Shown here piece by piece: positions 21,984-37,843 of a stretch of DNA of 64,000 nt. This DNA comes from Isoetes taiwanensis (Eukaryota; Streptophyta; Lycopodiopsida; Isoetales; Isoetaceae): the NCBI GenBank assembly GCA_021234155.1, contig JAJEKV010000084.1, positions 4,457,377 through 4,521,376 of the forward strand. Direction: 5' to 3'. The first letter of the stretch is position 1; the number at the start of each line of letters is the position of its first letter. Position numbers and translations under genes: made by a program. The notes under the pieces are model-generated. The model made no database searches. It worked only from the letters and a program-made list of their open reading frames with translations, and was not told the DNA's origin.

Positions 21984-24900
21984 TCACTTGTTTGAGCAAT
22001 CGTCTCCAGTTTTGGGATCTTGTGAACTGCCTTCACCGCCATCATTCTCCTTTTCACACTATTAGTTACATTCATATAAGCGTATTAGATAATTGTCCGA
22101 AATCAATGTTATTAAGACAAATTTCCAACCCTTACCTCATCAGAGTCGTCACTATCGATGTAGCACACATTCTGTTAAATTTAATTAAAGTTATAATTAG
22201 TGTAAAAAGGAATCTAGATAATATAACAAATGTAAAGTTACTTACAGTCTCAACCTCCTTGCCCTTCCTTGATTTTGCCTTGAAAATAATACCTTGACCT
22301 GTTCCCTTCACACAATCCAATGCCTTGTGCTATAATAGAAAACCGAAAATTAGGGCAACACATATTTTGCGCACAATATAGTAAATTAGACCTACCTTTT
22401 TTGGTGCAAAGCCCTTTGCTATCATTTTCTTTTTGAAGACTTCGTATCCACCTTTCTCCAATATTTCTTGTAGCATATCTTCTGTGGGCATATTTCTTGT
22501 AGCATATCTTCTTCGAACTACGAAACAAATAATATGAATGTTAATCTTAGACTTGAAGCATAAAATTGCTTGGTTCAAAAAACGTGCAATTAAAGAAGAA
22601 AATATTCCTACCGCACCTTCCATGTAGGTTACGAGTTCTTACCTTATAATTCAGTTCAAGGCCATTGGAAATAAGCTAAACGTCCAAATGGTAGAAAATG
22701 TGATCAAAATTAGAAACAAAATATATCTATGGTCGAAACCAGTCTAAATCAAAGCAAAATCATGGTATTAAATGTGGTCGAATGTAGACTTAAATTTACC
22801 TATATAATCAACTATATAATCAATGTGGTCGAAATGATCTAAGAACTGCTGCAATAGTGCAAAATAATGGACGTTTACATCAGAGTCAAAACATAGAAAA
22901 GTAATGAATCTGTATTGAATGGATTTAAAACCTACCATACACGTTTCCTTATGGTACCATCTCTTATGGCTTAACAGGGAAATACAGATAGCTGGGCCGT
23001 CAACCCTGACCCAAAAACTAAAGTTCATGTCGGTAACTAGAGAATTCTTTGGTTTAAATGCATCCTTCATTAAAATTTCTTACAGTAACTCCAATGGATG
23101 CTAACCTATTTATGAAGTTGTACAACACTAAGCAAATTACATGTAGAAATGCAGATGCTAAGAGTGAACAGACCTAACCTGGTACGGTTCAAATGGATCA
23201 CCTACATCACCTTGCCAACAAGGTTTGCCACCCAAACTTAATGATAGGCTTACATTCAGACAGTCTTGGTTCCTGACATTGGCCTGGCCCTTGTATTACC
23301 ATGTATATACAGAATTGTTAAATCTCACCTTTTGCCATGAGATTTTTGCCATGAGAGTTACTGCCTGTCTGAATTTCGGCAAGGCAGTGGAATCAGAAAA
23401 AACTTGTAGTCTTAGGACTTGTAGATCAAGCTGGCTTTCAGACTTGTAGATCAAGCTGGCTTTCAGACTTGTAGATCAAGATGGCTTTCAGACAGGGATG
23501 TGAATTAGATGCAATGGTCAGCACTGCTTATGCAATGGTCAGCTCTATGGAAGTTTTTAAGCTTTCAGAGATTGCCATGCTTTATTGCTTTGATTGCCAA
23601 TGCCGCAGTAAAAAAAAGCAAAAGGCAAATAGGTCATCGGCCAAACTCTATGATATAATGAACCAATTCAAGCCAATATTTTTGGGAACGGTAGAAGCCA
23701 AGAGCAAGCTCTCCCAGTTGAGAAGGGCATGCAATACACATCCGCGCTGGAGGCAAACACAATGACCTTGATGATGTTGGAAAAGATACATACCACCACA
23801 CGTTTTTTTAAATGCTGGGGAACTGGTCATTTGGTGACTATTTTAAAAAGGAAGCCATTGAGTATGCATGGCAGTCGTTAACCAAGGTGTATGGACTATC
23901 AAAGGACAGGCTTTACGTAACATACTTTGGTGGAGATGATACGCTAGTTCTTCCTCCAGATACTGAGGCCAAAGAATACTGGTTAGAATTCCTACCTCAA
24001 ACTAATGTCTTGCCCTTTAGATGCAAGGATCATTTCTGGGAGATGGGTGACACTGGACCATGTGGCCCTTGCACAGAAATTCACTTTGACAGAATAGGGA
24101 ATAGAGATGCCTCTTTTTTGGTCAATTCAGATGACCCTACATGCAGATACAGGGCTGGGTTTTCAGAGGCTTACATCTGTTTTACAAAACAAAATGAGCA
24201 ACTATGACACAGATTTGTTTGTTCCAATATTTGAAAAGATATGCAAGGAGGATACAGACAACGTTGATACTGCGTATAGAGTGGCAAGAGAGCAATTCAG
24301 AGAAGGCTGGCAACAGCCAGAAACATCAATTCATCAATCTTTCAGCATTAGGATAGTTTGCCAAGGCACTTCAAAATCAACAAATTCCAATCACGAGCTT
24401 GACATGAGCAACTATTGTAATCACGGCTGGTGGAGAATTAGCACTTTGGCATAACTATGGCCTATTGAAGAAAGAGGTTTACTTGCAATCATTCTGCCAC
24501 CTAATCCCTACAGAAGACATGCAATAAAAAAGAAGTGCAAGCACTCACAAATTTTGTTCTAACAGACATGAGCCCTCCTGAACCAGTGCGTGGTGTTCTT
24601 TTGCGTGCCGCAGCAGCATTCTTTTGACGCTGGTAAGTTCTGGAACAAGACTCTACAAATCTTTTCCACGATTCTTCATCTACATGCATGGGCCTTGTAG
24701 AGTTTCCTGCACGGACATTTCTTCGTAGATTGTCCCTGAATAAATTCATGTCAAAACATAAAAGTCTAATTTACATATGAATGACAATTAAGCAAAAAAT
24801 ACTTAATTGAATCCTTACCGCCAATGTCTCCATCTCTTCTTCAAAAATCTAATGATATCCATCTCGGTCACCCCATCGCCGAACTGATCATGAATATATT

Positions 24901-27106
24901 TCAAAGTCTTCTGAAGATGGCGTGGTTTGATCTCTTTGAAGTGTTTATCCACTTCCCTGCAGTAAGTCTTCAAAGCATCTGCTGCTTTTTGCTCGAATTC
25001 CCGCCCAGCTTCATCTCTCAATAATTGTCCCTTATAGAAGCACACCTAAATTTTAAATTAATTTGTCAGAAAATGGAGAACCAGCAAGCAAAACCAGCAA
25101 GAAGTTAGAATGTATGTATAAGTATCTCATATTTCCTAATATCTAACAGTTGTACACTTCAAATTCACATGATGCACAATTCAAATTTCACATTGTATGA
25201 CATTATTCTGGCTGGACCATTACAGAATATTTGTTGTTTGGAACAATAGGGATCCACCAGCTATAAAGAAAGAGATGTACCAGAATTGCAGTAGAAAATG
25301 GTACTTTTTTGTTACTCACTTGTACTTGTCGTGATCCGATTTTATAGAATACTGGAAGAAGTGGATGGATGACTGAAGTTTGAAAAGGCTTACTAGGTCA
25401 TAGATGTACACTTTACTGGCAAAACGCATGGGACAGCAAAATAATGGTAAGAAAATGAGATGTTAAAGTTAAAGTTCAGAACCATTCTGCTCCAGCATGT
25501 TCAGAACTCTGTAATGAGTATGTCCTTGCTGTCGATATAGGGCAACACAAACATAGCAATTATATAATTTAGAAGTGCATCTTCTAAACCTGCAATTGTG
25601 GCTTAAAGAGAACAAGCTGGAAAAAGTACAAATTTTGCTGCACAGTTAAACCAAGTAAAGACATACCTCTGAGTTAGATAATTTTCGAAATTGCACATTG
25701 TAAGACAAGTCAATCTCAGTAGTGTCTTTCTCAATATCCGCATGGGACGGATAAGGACCTTCACCATCTGATTCAGCTTCCTCTGCAGATGATGATGAAG
25801 CACTCAAGACAACATGCCGATCTATGATAATCGAACTGGCTGATTTTCTCTTTGCTCCTTGTTTTGACGTTTCAGCCTCTGGAATATTGGAGGAATCAGT
25901 TGACCGTCTACAACCCTTCAACCTGGAAAAGGAATAAAAATATGTAAATAAAAGATGCATGTATAAGGGGAGATCGTAAGCTTTACACCATTTCATGAAA
26001 TAGATAAAAAAAGATAGTGTACAAAATGAAGATAGTGCAGCATTAGGGTTTTGCAAGGAAGTGGCTGAGTGTGATTTAACTTTCAGGAATGATATGAAGG
26101 AGCATCTGCTTTTAAACGCCAGCTTTGGGAAGAGGTTCAATTAGATAAACGTCGTCTTAAGGAGGAGCAATTATTAAGATCACAACCTCTAGGTCCTGTT
26201 AATAAACTAGATGAAGGGAACTCTGATAGCCCAAGCAATGCAAAGCAGATGTGTTCTGTGGAAGCAAAGTCTCCTGCCCTGCCATCAGAAGACAGAAACA
26301 TCACAAAACGAGAATCAGAAATACACATGGCACCGGAGAATGCTGCTACGAATCATAAGAGAATGGACAAACATGACTTATGTTAATGTGGCCACAGGCA
26401 TTTGATGATTTAGTGTCATTACTGGATACTCGAGGAACAAGAGGAGCTCATCTGTTTTCTGCTTTAAAAGAAGTTGAAGCAGGGTTTATAATGGGTATAA
26501 GATTGGCTTCAAGATTACGAACTGAACAAGTGCAATCGAGTAGACATAACAGTGGCACTGGTGAACTTTCTGCAGTAAAGGCAGATTTTGATTACAAGGA
26601 AATGGGAAGTTTATCTGTTTTAGGGGATAGTACACCTGAGCATTCTGTGCAATCGTGGTTGAGCTTGGCAGGTCTGGAGTTGAACGCCAACGAGCTTTTG
26701 CCAGATACAAACAAATGGACAAATGGCTATGGAGTCAGTGTCTGAGATCAGACATAACATTGAGATCAATTAGAATACGATCTAGAGATATACACAGAAC
26801 AAGAAATACAAGAAAAATAAGAAAAGATTTGAGATCACTCGTATGCAGGCATTTAAGGAATATAGGAATCACTCAGAATGATTAATCCAAGATAATACCT
26901 CTCCTTTCCCTTCCTTTTCGTTTCTTGGTGATTTGATTGCTTGGAGGAGGTGTTTGGATCAGCATTTCTTCGAACTCTTCTTTCCAGTTCACTCATCAGA
27001 GCAGCCAAAATGTCTTGGGGCACACTGCCAAGGAAATTTTCGAGTCTTCCTGTAGTGGGCTCATCCGCTGAACCTTCTTTTCCCTGGCCAGAACCATTGG
27101 AAGACA
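21984..27106 (-). CDS. TNPA-like accessory protein of CACTA element B, multi-exon
   Basis: Minus-strand exons with fitting splice sites: 27106-26899, 25922-25667, 25045-24819, 24735-about 24545, 22517-22396, 22329-22246, 22171-22136 and 22058-21984 (stop TGA). Phases agree across most joins (KGKER to LKGCRR, NSE to VCFYK, WR to DNLRR). The 24735 exon fits the next exon only if its donor is at about 24544. Visible blocks are [20 protein letters not shown], an acidic linker, [40 protein letters not shown] with RTPRTGSG, and an acidic C-terminus ending [11 protein letters not shown]. The ESWKRFV...RTGS pattern resembles the plant En/Spm accessory family PF03004. That assignment is an inference. 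Such proteins bind subterminal repeats and help the transposase. The first exon is not settled: an ATG at 27342 opens a frame to a GTAAGT near 27230, but its phase does not fit 27106. Host-gene fragments lie antisense in two introns. Confidence 0.55.
23416..23490. repeat. Three perfect-length 25-bp tandem copies
   Basis: Units at 23416-23440, 23441-23465 and 23466-23490 read gacttgtagatcaag followed by c/atggctttca. Only one base differs, so the triplication is recent. It lies in the large intron of the TNPA-like gene, upstream of the alanyl-tRNA synthetase fragment. Confidence 0.95.
23658..24287 (+). pseudogene. Captured alanyl-tRNA synthetase fragment
   Basis: [20 protein letters not shown] starts at 23658. 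After frameshifts near 23740-23810 come [60 protein letters not shown] and [21 protein letters not shown] deletion follows, then [20 protein letters not shown] and [10 protein letters not shown]. These are hallmark stretches of the class II catalytic core of eukaryotic alanyl-tRNA synthetase, which charges tRNA-Ala. Only the N-terminal catalytic part is present. The tRNA-binding, editing and C-terminal domains are missing, and several frame breaks rule out a working enzyme. It lies antisense in a large intron of the TNPA-like gene of element B, so it was most likely acquired by the transposon. Confidence 0.88.
26102..26745 (+). pseudogene. Possible captured homeodomain-DDT (RINGLET-type) gene fragment
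   Basis: Two plus-strand blocks follow each other. [20 protein letters not shown] (from 26102) runs to a stop at 26384. [30 protein letters not shown] begins after a cag near 26396 and runs to 26745. The W-E-x-QLDKRRLK stretch and the LLDTRGTR...HL...L...E pattern recall plant homeodomain-DDT chromatin proteins of the RINGLET group, partners of ISWI remodellers. The resemblance is from memory and limited. The fragment is antisense in an intron of the TNPA-like gene, like the alanyl-tRNA synthetase piece, which supports capture by element B. Confidence 0.4.
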
Positions 27107-27229
27107 CTGGAGAGCAAGCAAGGAATATTAGAACCAAAGTAAATGCACCGAGAACCGAAGTAAACGCATTGACAATTCCAAAAATGGAAAGAATTTCGGC
27201 TACTTTCATGAATGTTTCTCATTCATTTC

Positions 27230-27393
27230 AAAACTTACTGATGGGCGCTGTTGATGCCGAAAGTTACAATGTGAAGGAAACGGAGGTATGCAGGTGATCT
27301 TCCTGCTCCAAAATCAAGATTTGAAGCTCGAGGTAGGTGCATAATGGCGCCTTTTTTTTTTGTTGCAATTCAATGATGGTTTTAGCTGCACAG

Positions 27394-27424
<31 letters not shown>

Positions 27425-28051
27425 CTTGCCCTTCTATTTCATTAAATTGGCGCCCTCCTACTTGTTTTTTATAATCATGGTTTGTTTGTTTTTTTTCTTG
27501 CCCAATTTAAGATACTAACATTTTATAACCTATATGTATAGTTCATACTAATTTGCAATGGCCGGCACTTTACTAGTATAGTTTATACTAGTTTATACAA
27601 CAAACAAAATGATGTGGTATATTGTTGAAAACAAATATGACCACCATATAGGATAGAACAAATACTGCCACACTAAAACTACATTATTTTCGTTGGATAT
27701 TCCTGGTACATCTGCAGTATATTGTTGGCTGACCAGGACACTGCAATTTCAAGGCTTTTAGCTAGGTTTAACATGATGCCATATGACACTCTGGTCTCAA
27801 TTTACAACGTCCATGATTTTAGCGCTAGGCCTGCATGCACACATCATTGTTGTGGCCTAATTTCCTTATATGTAAACATGGTCCTTTATATCTTGTGGTA
27901 GTTCCATCCTTTCCTTATGCTCCATTTTAAAGCAGTGAAGCATTTGCTACATGTCTATTTAGGTCATATTCTACGTTCTACTCATACTTAATATTTTACT
28001 TCTACAACATACAGTCACGTGGACTGGAGAAAGAGGATCAAAATTTCTATA

Positions 28052-28088
<37 letters not shown>

Positions 28089-28160
28089 TACAATGCTTTC
28101 ATTCAAGATGGTTTTTCTCACTATTTATGTTCATTGAAATTAGTGATCAGGTTTAAAACA
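27230..28160. promoter_or_regulatory. Divergent intergenic region between the two CACTA genes
   Basis: About 0.9 kb separates the TNPA-like gene (leftward) from the TNP2-like gene (rightward). It contains two uninterrupted poly-T runs, T27 at 27394-27420 and T33 at 28055-28087. Long dA:dT runs disfavour nucleosomes, so a shared promoter is plausible. No TATA box can be singled out in such AT-rich DNA. Confidence 0.4.
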
Positions 28161-32096
<3,936 letters not shown>

Positions 32097-32116
32097 CCGT
32101 GAATCGAAAAATAATA

Positions 32117-32270
32117 TAGAAGGTAATGGCGATGGGGATGGGATGCATGGCGTATGGCGGCGATGTATGCATGGCGATGGCGATGCATGATGGCGATGGC
32201 GCATGGCGCATGGCGATGTATGCATGGCGATGGCGATGCATGCATGGCGATGGCGATGCATGAGCCGCTA
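32117..32270. repeat. ATGGCGATG minisatellite
   Basis: Short units of gatggcgatgcatg and gcgcatggcg recur with variable order over about 150 bp, just past the transposase end. The His/Met-rich frames here are artefacts. Confidence 0.85.
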
Positions 32271-32880
32271 TTGCAATACGATGCAGAATATGATGCTAGA
32301 TTAGAGCAGCTTGAAGGCAGAAAGATCCTTGCATGTGGAAGATGATAATGATCGTGAAGGGCAAGTCGCGGTATAAAGGAGATGGTTATTTTCATGGTGG
32401 TTTGCCCTTTGGAGTATAATAATGACGTACGTGTTCCTCTAGAATCAGCATTGGGATAGCCCAGAGCAGATATGGGATTGATATGAAGCAAATTATGTGT
32501 CTGATCTCCATTCGATTCACCAATCGACATTCATGGATATAATGAGGATTACATTGAAGATGAAGAGGCTACGTGAGCATGCAAATGATCATTCAAAATC
32601 AATTACGTGTGGCTTTACATTTGCATCTCGATGATGATGATAGATGACATTCAAAGATGATCTATGTGAACAAATTGATGCATCTCACGTAGCATTGGTT
32701 AGTATTAACGGCATTAAGCATAGTCCTATGTTATTAAGTTATTTGACATATGCATAATTACCCTCATTATTCCATGGAATCGATGCAAAATCGACAAAAT
32801 TGTCCTCAAATTAGATATTCGTATGATATCGATGTATGAATGTTCAACATTAACTCACGGGCTAATTAGTTACAATGCAT
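32271..32880. other. 3' region of element B without recognised genes
   Basis: Relic transposase 3' flank and AT-rich DNA with several gatgat runs. Nothing codes here. Confidence 0.45.
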
Positions 32881-32904
32881 GAATACGGCCTGTTATAAGT
32901 CTTA

Positions 32905-33122
32905 AGAAAAATTGTCACAACTCGTAACACTATTTAGAAGTTGTTGCAACAATGCACGCAAAAGGAAATATAACTTGACAAGAAAAATGTTATTCCTTTG
33001 ATAAAATATTTGACACTATGCATGACACAATCTTGACACACTTGTGTCAGAACGAAAGCATTTGTCACAAAGTCGCCACTATCCACATATGTCTTGGACA
33101 CAAGGTTTGACACTATAACCCC
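32905..33122. repeat. Right subterminal region of element B
   Basis: Boxes such as attgtcacaac, tttgacacta, cttgacacac, gtgtcag, ttgtcacaaa and ggtttgacac are concentrated here. They mirror the TTGTCAC-type boxes at the left end and differ from the CGTCAG boxes of element A. Confidence 0.7.
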
Positions 33123-33136
33123 ATCCTCTTGTAGTG

Positions 33137-33139
33137 ATC
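33137..33139. repeat. Target-site duplication ATC, right copy
   Basis: ATC follows TTGTAGTG and matches 21131-21133. The host then continues as in the copy at 61962 (tcacttggcaagtgatgt). Confidence 0.85.
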
Positions 33140-35484
33140 TTCTCTTTCACTTGGCAAGTGATGTCAGCCCCGTGATCTTCTAGACATGGTCCGCACTTCT
33201 CCGGTGAAATAATCCATTGCCATGGTAATGACCTTGAAGTCAGTCCCCCATGCAGCCACAGTATGTGCCGATCCGCGTACGATTTGGAGCGAGAACTAGA
33301 AGGGGGTTGAAATGGATTTTTGTGTTATGAATAGGCTTGGCTCATCAAGCCGCAGAATTCCGTACGCACCTTATACTCCATTTTGTAAAACGAAAAGTAA
33401 TTTATGTGTCACAAAGTTCATGTTTCTAACGCTAAAATACCGGCTTTACATGAGCTAAGACAAGTCACTTGTTTCGACTTCTAAATGAATCCTTCAAGCT
33501 TACTAAAACATGCTGATTAGTTTGAAGCTTTTAAGATATAACAAGATCTTAGGTTATCTAGATCTCATAAATTGTCTATAAGTCAAGCTCCATCGAACCC
33601 ACCTCACAAGCTTCCTATGAGAGTCCAACCTAAAGATGATCGTGATTTTCGTTGAACCATCCAAATGAATTAATCGCAAGCATGATAGATTGATATGCTC
33701 CTCAGGACTTGGATCTAAGACGAAGGAAGCTCTAGAGTCAAGAGAAAACATGCTATAAGCAATGCTAAATCCATCTAACTCTCGCATGAAATGATGGTTG
33801 ATCACATCCGGTATAATAATCTTACAATTCTCGGCACGTGGCTCTTCATTATTGTATCTTAACAATTCTCGTGTCGAGACATGCAAATTTATTCAGCTGA
33901 AAATACTAACTAAGCTACTTGAATGAAAAAGTTATATTGAAGATATTTTGCCAAGTGCATTGGAATAAATAAGCTACATGTTGGAAAAAATAAAATAAAA
34001 TACTCATGTACCGCCCAGGCATACACTATGACATGCCAACCTATCATCAGTTTCCGTACACTCCATTAACATGGCACTTTTACCAACAGGTCGCTTGTTC
34101 TAAGGCCTTACCTTCCCAAAATGACTCCATCATAGAAACCATCAAGGAGCATGTTGGGGAGAAACACAGGAAAATGGCCCCACACAAAGCAGACATAGAT
34201 CGCTTTCTCTTACAGTCGGTTAATAGCCACCTAATCCCTCGCTCGAGAAGGGCAACTATGGAATGCCAAAGGCGAAAAATAAAGAAAAGACATAGCGCCT
34301 TTTAAAATAGAAAGCAAGTCTTGTGACATTTTGTTCTAACTTCCATGCATTAAATTGTAATGAACTGAAAAGTTTTGTACGACATATGATTTGTTTAAAG
34401 AACTGCGGCTAAGGCGCTTCACCAAAGTTTTATTATTTACGTAACTTGCTTACATCTTTTATCATCTTTGTGTTTACAGCAGTTAGCCGGGCAAATTGGA
34501 TCATGACATGGATCATGACAAATAGTTTCTTATGATGCTCTTATGGACTACATTTGTGACATTTACCGTATTTTGCATGTAACTATATAGAACCAACAAT
34601 AAGGTCATGGTAACCTTTTGGGTATTGAGGATTCCGAGATTGATAAATGTTGAACTAAAAGTAGATTGAGATTCGGAGATTGTGTAAGTGTAAAGGCAAG
34701 ATTCCAAAAGTGCTTCTCACCTAACGGATTTGGCAAGCAATTATAGATGCAGGGTGGCAAGTGTAATGCTCATCAATGATCAAGAAGTCTAGATGCAATG
34801 AAAAGTACAATAATGTTGCTATGCATAATTTTGTTGAACAAATCTTACAAGAAACTCTTCCATGTTATTTCTACCAATGTTTGTGCAATTATTTTGTGTC
34901 AAATGCTATCTTCATATTGGAATATAAAGCAATCCAATTGTTGCTCTGAAGATGACAAACTATTATACATTGTCTCACTAGATGTATTATGATTTGTTGC
35001 ACTATAATACTCACTAACTCTTTTTATCATCTCAATTAGATTAAACATAGCTACCAATATAGTACAAAGTCGCAAGTCATGTACTATAGTCGAAGTCATG
35101 AGAAATAAAGAACTGGAAGGAATGAAGAAACTTTGCAACTAGAATTACAATGTTGGAATAATTATGGCATTCAAGAAAGAATATCACAAGCCGTAAAGTT
35201 AATGTTACAATGGTTATCAACTCTTCATAAAATCCAACATAATACTTAGGCCAAGAGGCTTGAGTCTATGCATTAGTGTAAACGTCAACATTTACAGGTT
35301 TTCAACACTGGAGCAAGAGAAAAGAGCTTTAAAATAGACTATGTTTTTAAAAACTATTCCAGCACGATGCTTCACATGAGTGCTAAAGATGCTTATTGAT
35401 CAAGGAAGAAATACTGAGGTAAAACCATCCATTATATGGCATCTTACATTCTCTTAAACATTATTTACACGTTCTTAACTTATG
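33140..35484. other. Right part of the split Helitron
   Basis: The stretch 33140-33720 aligns with 61966-62540 (shared phrases atttggagcgagaactagaa and ttaggttatctagatc). From 33.9 to 35.4 kb it is AT-rich with no recognised gene. Frames of 60-110 codons show no family signature. Confidence 0.5.
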
Positions 35485-35514
35485 CCAGCAACGCTGGGCA
35501 CCATTACCCTTAGA

Positions 35515-37619
35515 TATATAGATTTATATAAGAAGAAGAATGTTTGATACATAGATTTTTTTTTGGCAGCAAAATTTGCTTGCTGCCATTGATATCTAAA
35601 ACAATTTTAAGAATACAATCGATTCTTAACAAGATTTATACATTGCTGTATCCAAACATTTGCCACAAATCCAATCCAATTGAACAAAACTTAAGTGCAG
35701 CCTATATCCAAGACTATTTGCCACAAATCTAATCGATTTGTTAGAAGGCAAAGCTGAATACAAAAATGATCTGACACAGAACAGATTGAAAGCTCCAAGA
35801 ACGGGAAAAGAGGTGGAATCTAGAAGATGGGGTAGAAATAAAAGGTAGATAAGACCTTAAGCAGGGTATCCGCTTCCCAGGCAGAGCCTGCCACATGCAT
35901 TTGCAACCAGGTCAGAATGGAAGATTTGGCAGCAAAAATTGCAACGAAACCACAGGCAAAGAACAAAACTTGCAAGTAACCCACAGTTTTTTGGATTCCA
36001 AGATTATTTTAAGCCAAGCGTTTCAAACAGGAAATATTCAGATGTAGATTTTGCAGGCACTTGCCTCATATCTATGATACTGCAGGCACTTGCCTCATAT
36101 CTATGATACTGGTCATTAATCTCATCTGCACAAAGCTTCGAAAAGGTGAGAAACTATAAGTTAATGAATCGGAAATATGGAGCAGATCTGAGCAGCTAGA
36201 GACCTGGTTTGGTTTTGGTCAGATGGTTTGCAACAGAGGGGTCAGTCTTTTCGGCCCTCATGTGCAGCCTCTTTGAACTGGATATGGAGGTTTTTTGATG
36301 AGGAATTAAGAAGAAAGGGAAAGTAATTTTAACAGACAGAAATTTTCTCCTGAAGAAGGTGAGAGGAGACAGACCTGCAAAGCAGAGCCCAATGCCGAAA
36401 ACCCTCTGGGAAGCTGATCTGCCAAAGCCTGGCTGCCTATGGCCCTCTGGGTAGAACCACAGCCCTGCCCCAGAGAGGAGCCCATTTTTCCAGAGTGGAG
36501 TTTTCCTTTGGCCAAGCTCTTCTTGAAGACTTCTTTCCCTGTTTGAAACGTTTCTGGACTGAAGATGGAGGCGAAGTGGAGATGGACACAGCCCACCTTC
36601 AATGTCCTGACCAGAATATTACCTCATTTCCTTTGACTTTGCCTGCCCTCTAAAGCATTCTTCACCAGAGCTGGAGTCTGTGAGTGCACTTCTTTTTTAT
36701 TCATCTCTGTATGCCATACACCCATTTCTATGGTCATCTGGAAATTACCTCATGGCGTTGAATCTGATGCTTGTCGCTGGCTTTTGGGTTCCATTTAATG
36801 CCTTGCATCTGGTGATGAATTGCTGCTGGTAGGAATTTCTTCTGATCAGAGTCAGTCTAGATTCAAACGTAAAAGCTTTGCTTGACAAAACATGCGAGCA
36901 GAGTAATGGGCTGTGTCTCCTTCGAGAGAAAGCAGAAACAGAGCAAAAGGTTACAGAGAAACTGGGTGCAACCCAATAGATTTGAGCTGATTCAGGAAGA
37001 TTTAGACGAGAACAAGCCAATCTGTAAAGGCCGGCTAGACTTCCGCCATAGCTGCAGCTCCAGCAATGGACAACTCCACCGGGTCTATGAACTAAGCCTT
37101 TGCCTTCCATCCCGTCCCTTTCAAAAGGCTCGCCTTGGCATTGCCCTAGCTGCCCGTTTCCAAAATCTGAGTTTTACCCTCGATCGCTCTGATGTAGATC
37201 TGAACCCAACTTCAAATCCCCATTTAAATTATTCTGATCGGAATGGCTATGGCAACAAGAGCATAAGTGTGGAGATGAAGGCGGCAGTGGCTGTTATCCG
37301 AGCAATGGAGCAATGGAGCAGTGGCCGGAATGGAGCTGGGGCAGTACCCGCAATGGCGCTGGATCTGGACGCAGAGATGGAGGCATGAATTTGGCGGCAA
37401 AGCTTACGCGCCAGAAATCCTGGAAACAAACAATAATAAACGATAATAGTTCAAATTTCGGCCAATGGAATGCGAGGACGAAGATCACAATCTTGACCAT
37501 TTAGAATATCTTAGCCGTTCCTTTTTTTAAATATAGACGTTGTTAGCTCATGTTCATGTTAAACAGTTTAGTTGGTTTTTTAACCATGTTCTATTACAAA
37601 GGGATGGTCTTATAACAAA
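35515..37619. other. Spacer of good sequence quality, no recognised gene
   Basis: A plus-strand frame of 168 codons at 36882-37388 is GC-richer than its surroundings but has no domain I recognise. The stretch 36200-37400 may include a promoter or first exon of a host gene. CAG and CTG triplets are frequent here, unlike the region to the right. Confidence 0.4.
36052..36109. repeat. 29-bp perfect tandem duplication
   Basis: tgcaggcacttgcctcatat ctatgatac occurs twice back to back (36052-36080 and 36081-36109) without a mismatch. Confidence 0.97.
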
Positions 37620-37648
37620 CTAGTTACCGTGCCCACAACGCTGGGCAC
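37620..37648 (-). mobile_element. Helitron 3' terminus on the minus strand
   Basis: On the minus strand GTGCCCAGCGTTGTGGGCAC (37648-37629) forms a hairpin with one mismatch, followed by GGTAA and CTAG (37623-37620), then T. The element would extend rightward. I did not find its TC start. The hairpin core resembles that of the plus-strand Helitron at 18624, so the families may be related. Confidence 0.55.
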
Positions 37649-37650
37649 AA

Positions 37651-37843
37651 TTTAGTAACATGTAAATGTTGGAAACTCATACAATCCAATGAAACTTGTT
37701 GGGAGCATATTTCAATTTAGTAACACGTAAATGTTTGGAACTTGTACAATCCAACGATCTAAAACTTGTCGAAGCATATTTCACTTAGTAACATGTAAAT
37801 GTTCGAACTTGTACAATCCAACAAACTTGTTGGGATCATAGTT
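37651..37843. repeat. Three tandem units of about 65-68 bp beside the Helitron end
   Basis: Units start tttagtaacatgtaaatgtt (37651), tttagtaacacgtaaatgtt (37716) and cttagtaacatgtaaatgtt (37784). Each continues with gtacaatccaa and acttgtt/cgaagcat. They sit immediately inside the terminal hairpin. Confidence 0.85.

Noticed and set aside
23658-24287. A functional alanyl-tRNA synthetase gene
   Set aside because: Only part of the catalytic core is present, in three frames and with an internal deletion.
36882-37388. 168-codon plus-strand gene
   Set aside because: No family resemblance and the opposite strand is open too. Kept only as a possible first-exon or promoter region.
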